DNA from: Bacillota bacterium
Lineage (GTDB): Bacteria; Bacillota; Bacilli; Alicyclobacillales; Alicyclobacillaceae
Direction of reading: 5' to 3'
DNA length: 6,306 nucleotides
Assembly (NCBI GenBank): GCA_021820805.1
Contig: JAKADF010000211.1
Location: 1 to 6,306 of the forward strand
A program made the position numbers and the translations under genes. Below, piece after piece: positions 5,803 through 6,306 of this stretch (the first letter of the stretch is position 1; the number at the start of each line of letters is the position of its first letter). A model generated the notes under the pieces. That model saw only the letters and a program-made list of their open reading frames with translations, ran no database searches and was not told where the DNA came from.

Positions 5803-6306
5803 CTACCACTCCATACCCGTGTTTTGCTTTTTGCGAAGTATCTTTTTTTCTCGTTTTAGCGAACTCAATTTTATTGCAATCCCAGATAATCCTGTTGGAG
5901 CAAAGAGCATAAAACATACTAAAAGCAGACCATACAAGATCTGTTGCACCACAAATGTCAGACTGTTAGGCAATGAAATAAATGTTAATAATTGAGGTAG
6001 TAATGTTAAAATAACGGTTCCTAAAATTGCCCCCCAGATCCGGCCCATACCGCCTAATACGACTAGAGAGAAAAAGAATACGGATTGTGTAACACTAAAA
6101 CTACTTGGATCGATAGCAGATAAGTAGTATGCGTACAAACTTCCTGCGAACGCTGTAACGAATCCAGCTAAGGCCGAGACTACAGTTTTTGTATATACAA
6201 CATTTTTACCTAATGCACTGGCCGCCACTTCATCCAAACCAATCGCCTTAAGCACATGCCCAAATGGAGAGTGTACTATCTTAAGCGCGAATATAGTGAC
6301 AAGTAC
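5803..6306 (-). CDS. livM: branched-chain amino acid-type ABC transporter permease (LivM type), C-terminal part
   Basis: An inner-membrane permease subunit of the HAAT-family importer, cut by the right edge. The frame stays open to base 6306, giving 167 visible residues, roughly the C-terminal half of a protein of about 300-350. A GTG at 6255 is internal, not a start. The fragment begins before SPFGHVLKAIGLDEVAASALG, the conserved cytoplasmic loop (SPFGRALRAIREDEVAARALG in the family) that contacts the ATPases. About four hydrophobic segments follow at roughly residues 42-63, 75-86, 89-110 and 116-136, carrying the family motifs AFAGSLYAYYL, VVLGGMGRIWG and LLPQLL. The APTGLSGI end matches the usual RPEGLLGL. 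A basic tail (KREKKILRKKQ) finishes it. The livG start is 1 nt after its stop. A LivH partner and binding protein are expected beyond the right edge. Confidence 0.9.
   Translation of the reverse strand, partial: VLVTIFALKIVHSPFGHVLKAIGLDEVAASALGKNVVYTKTVVSALAGFVTAFAGSLYAYYLSAIDPSSFSVTQSVFFFSLVVLGGMGRIWGAILGTVILTLLPQLLTFISLPNSLTFVVQQILYGLLLVCFMLFAPTGLSGIAIKLSSLKREKKILRKKQNTGMEW

Noticed and set aside
5803..6255. A complete small membrane protein starting at the GTG at 6255.
   Set aside because: The frame continues upstream to the window edge with the conserved LivM sequence SPFGH, so 6255 is an internal codon of a longer permease.

Overview
The window reads as a chromosomal segment of a moderately AT-rich Bacillota (Bacillales-type) bacterium. 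This is inferred from strong GGAGG-type ribosome binding sites, T-tailed hairpin terminators and the style of the proteins; no rRNA or other taxonomic marker is present. All intact genes lie on the minus strand. No tRNA, rRNA, CRISPR array, insertion sequence or phage gene was seen.

Right two thirds (2141-6306): a minus-strand operon read right to left. It begins with the C-terminal part of a LivM-type branched-chain amino acid ABC permease, which runs off the right edge. LivG- and LivF-type ATPases follow and are translationally coupled: the livM stop is 1 nt from the livG start, and the livF ribosome binding site overlaps the livG stop. After a 170-nt gap holding a long two-part hairpin come an NAD(P)-dependent aldehyde dehydrogenase and a DUF3870 protein, then a rho-independent terminator at 2141-2178. 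The simplest reading is uptake of a small amino acid-like or carboxylate/amide substrate by the HAAT-family transporter, followed by oxidation of an aldehyde intermediate to the acid. The substrate cannot be read from the sequence.

Middle (about 1348-2140): a gene graveyard. On the plus strand, 1348-1666 is the start of a LysR-family regulator with a perfect ribosome binding site and a helix-turn-helix recoverable only across three reading frames. On the minus strand, 1676-1978 is the remnant of a small VOC (glyoxalase/bleomycin-resistance fold) protein with an in-frame stop near its C-terminus. Nothing else recognisable lies between 1979 and 2140.

Left (134-1168): an intact minus-strand GT-B/GT4-type glycosyltransferase of the short (about 345 aa) class resembling GLT1D1/SenB-like enzymes. 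Its 5' region carries two dyad-symmetric elements and a TATAAT box. The first 117 bases may be the tail of a convergent plus-strand gene.

I found no clear novel multi-gene system. The items most worth a second look are the hairpin directly in front of the dehydrogenase ribosome binding site, the dyads upstream of the glycosyltransferase, the decayed LysR/VOC pair, and the association of a DUF3870 protein with a transporter/dehydrogenase operon.
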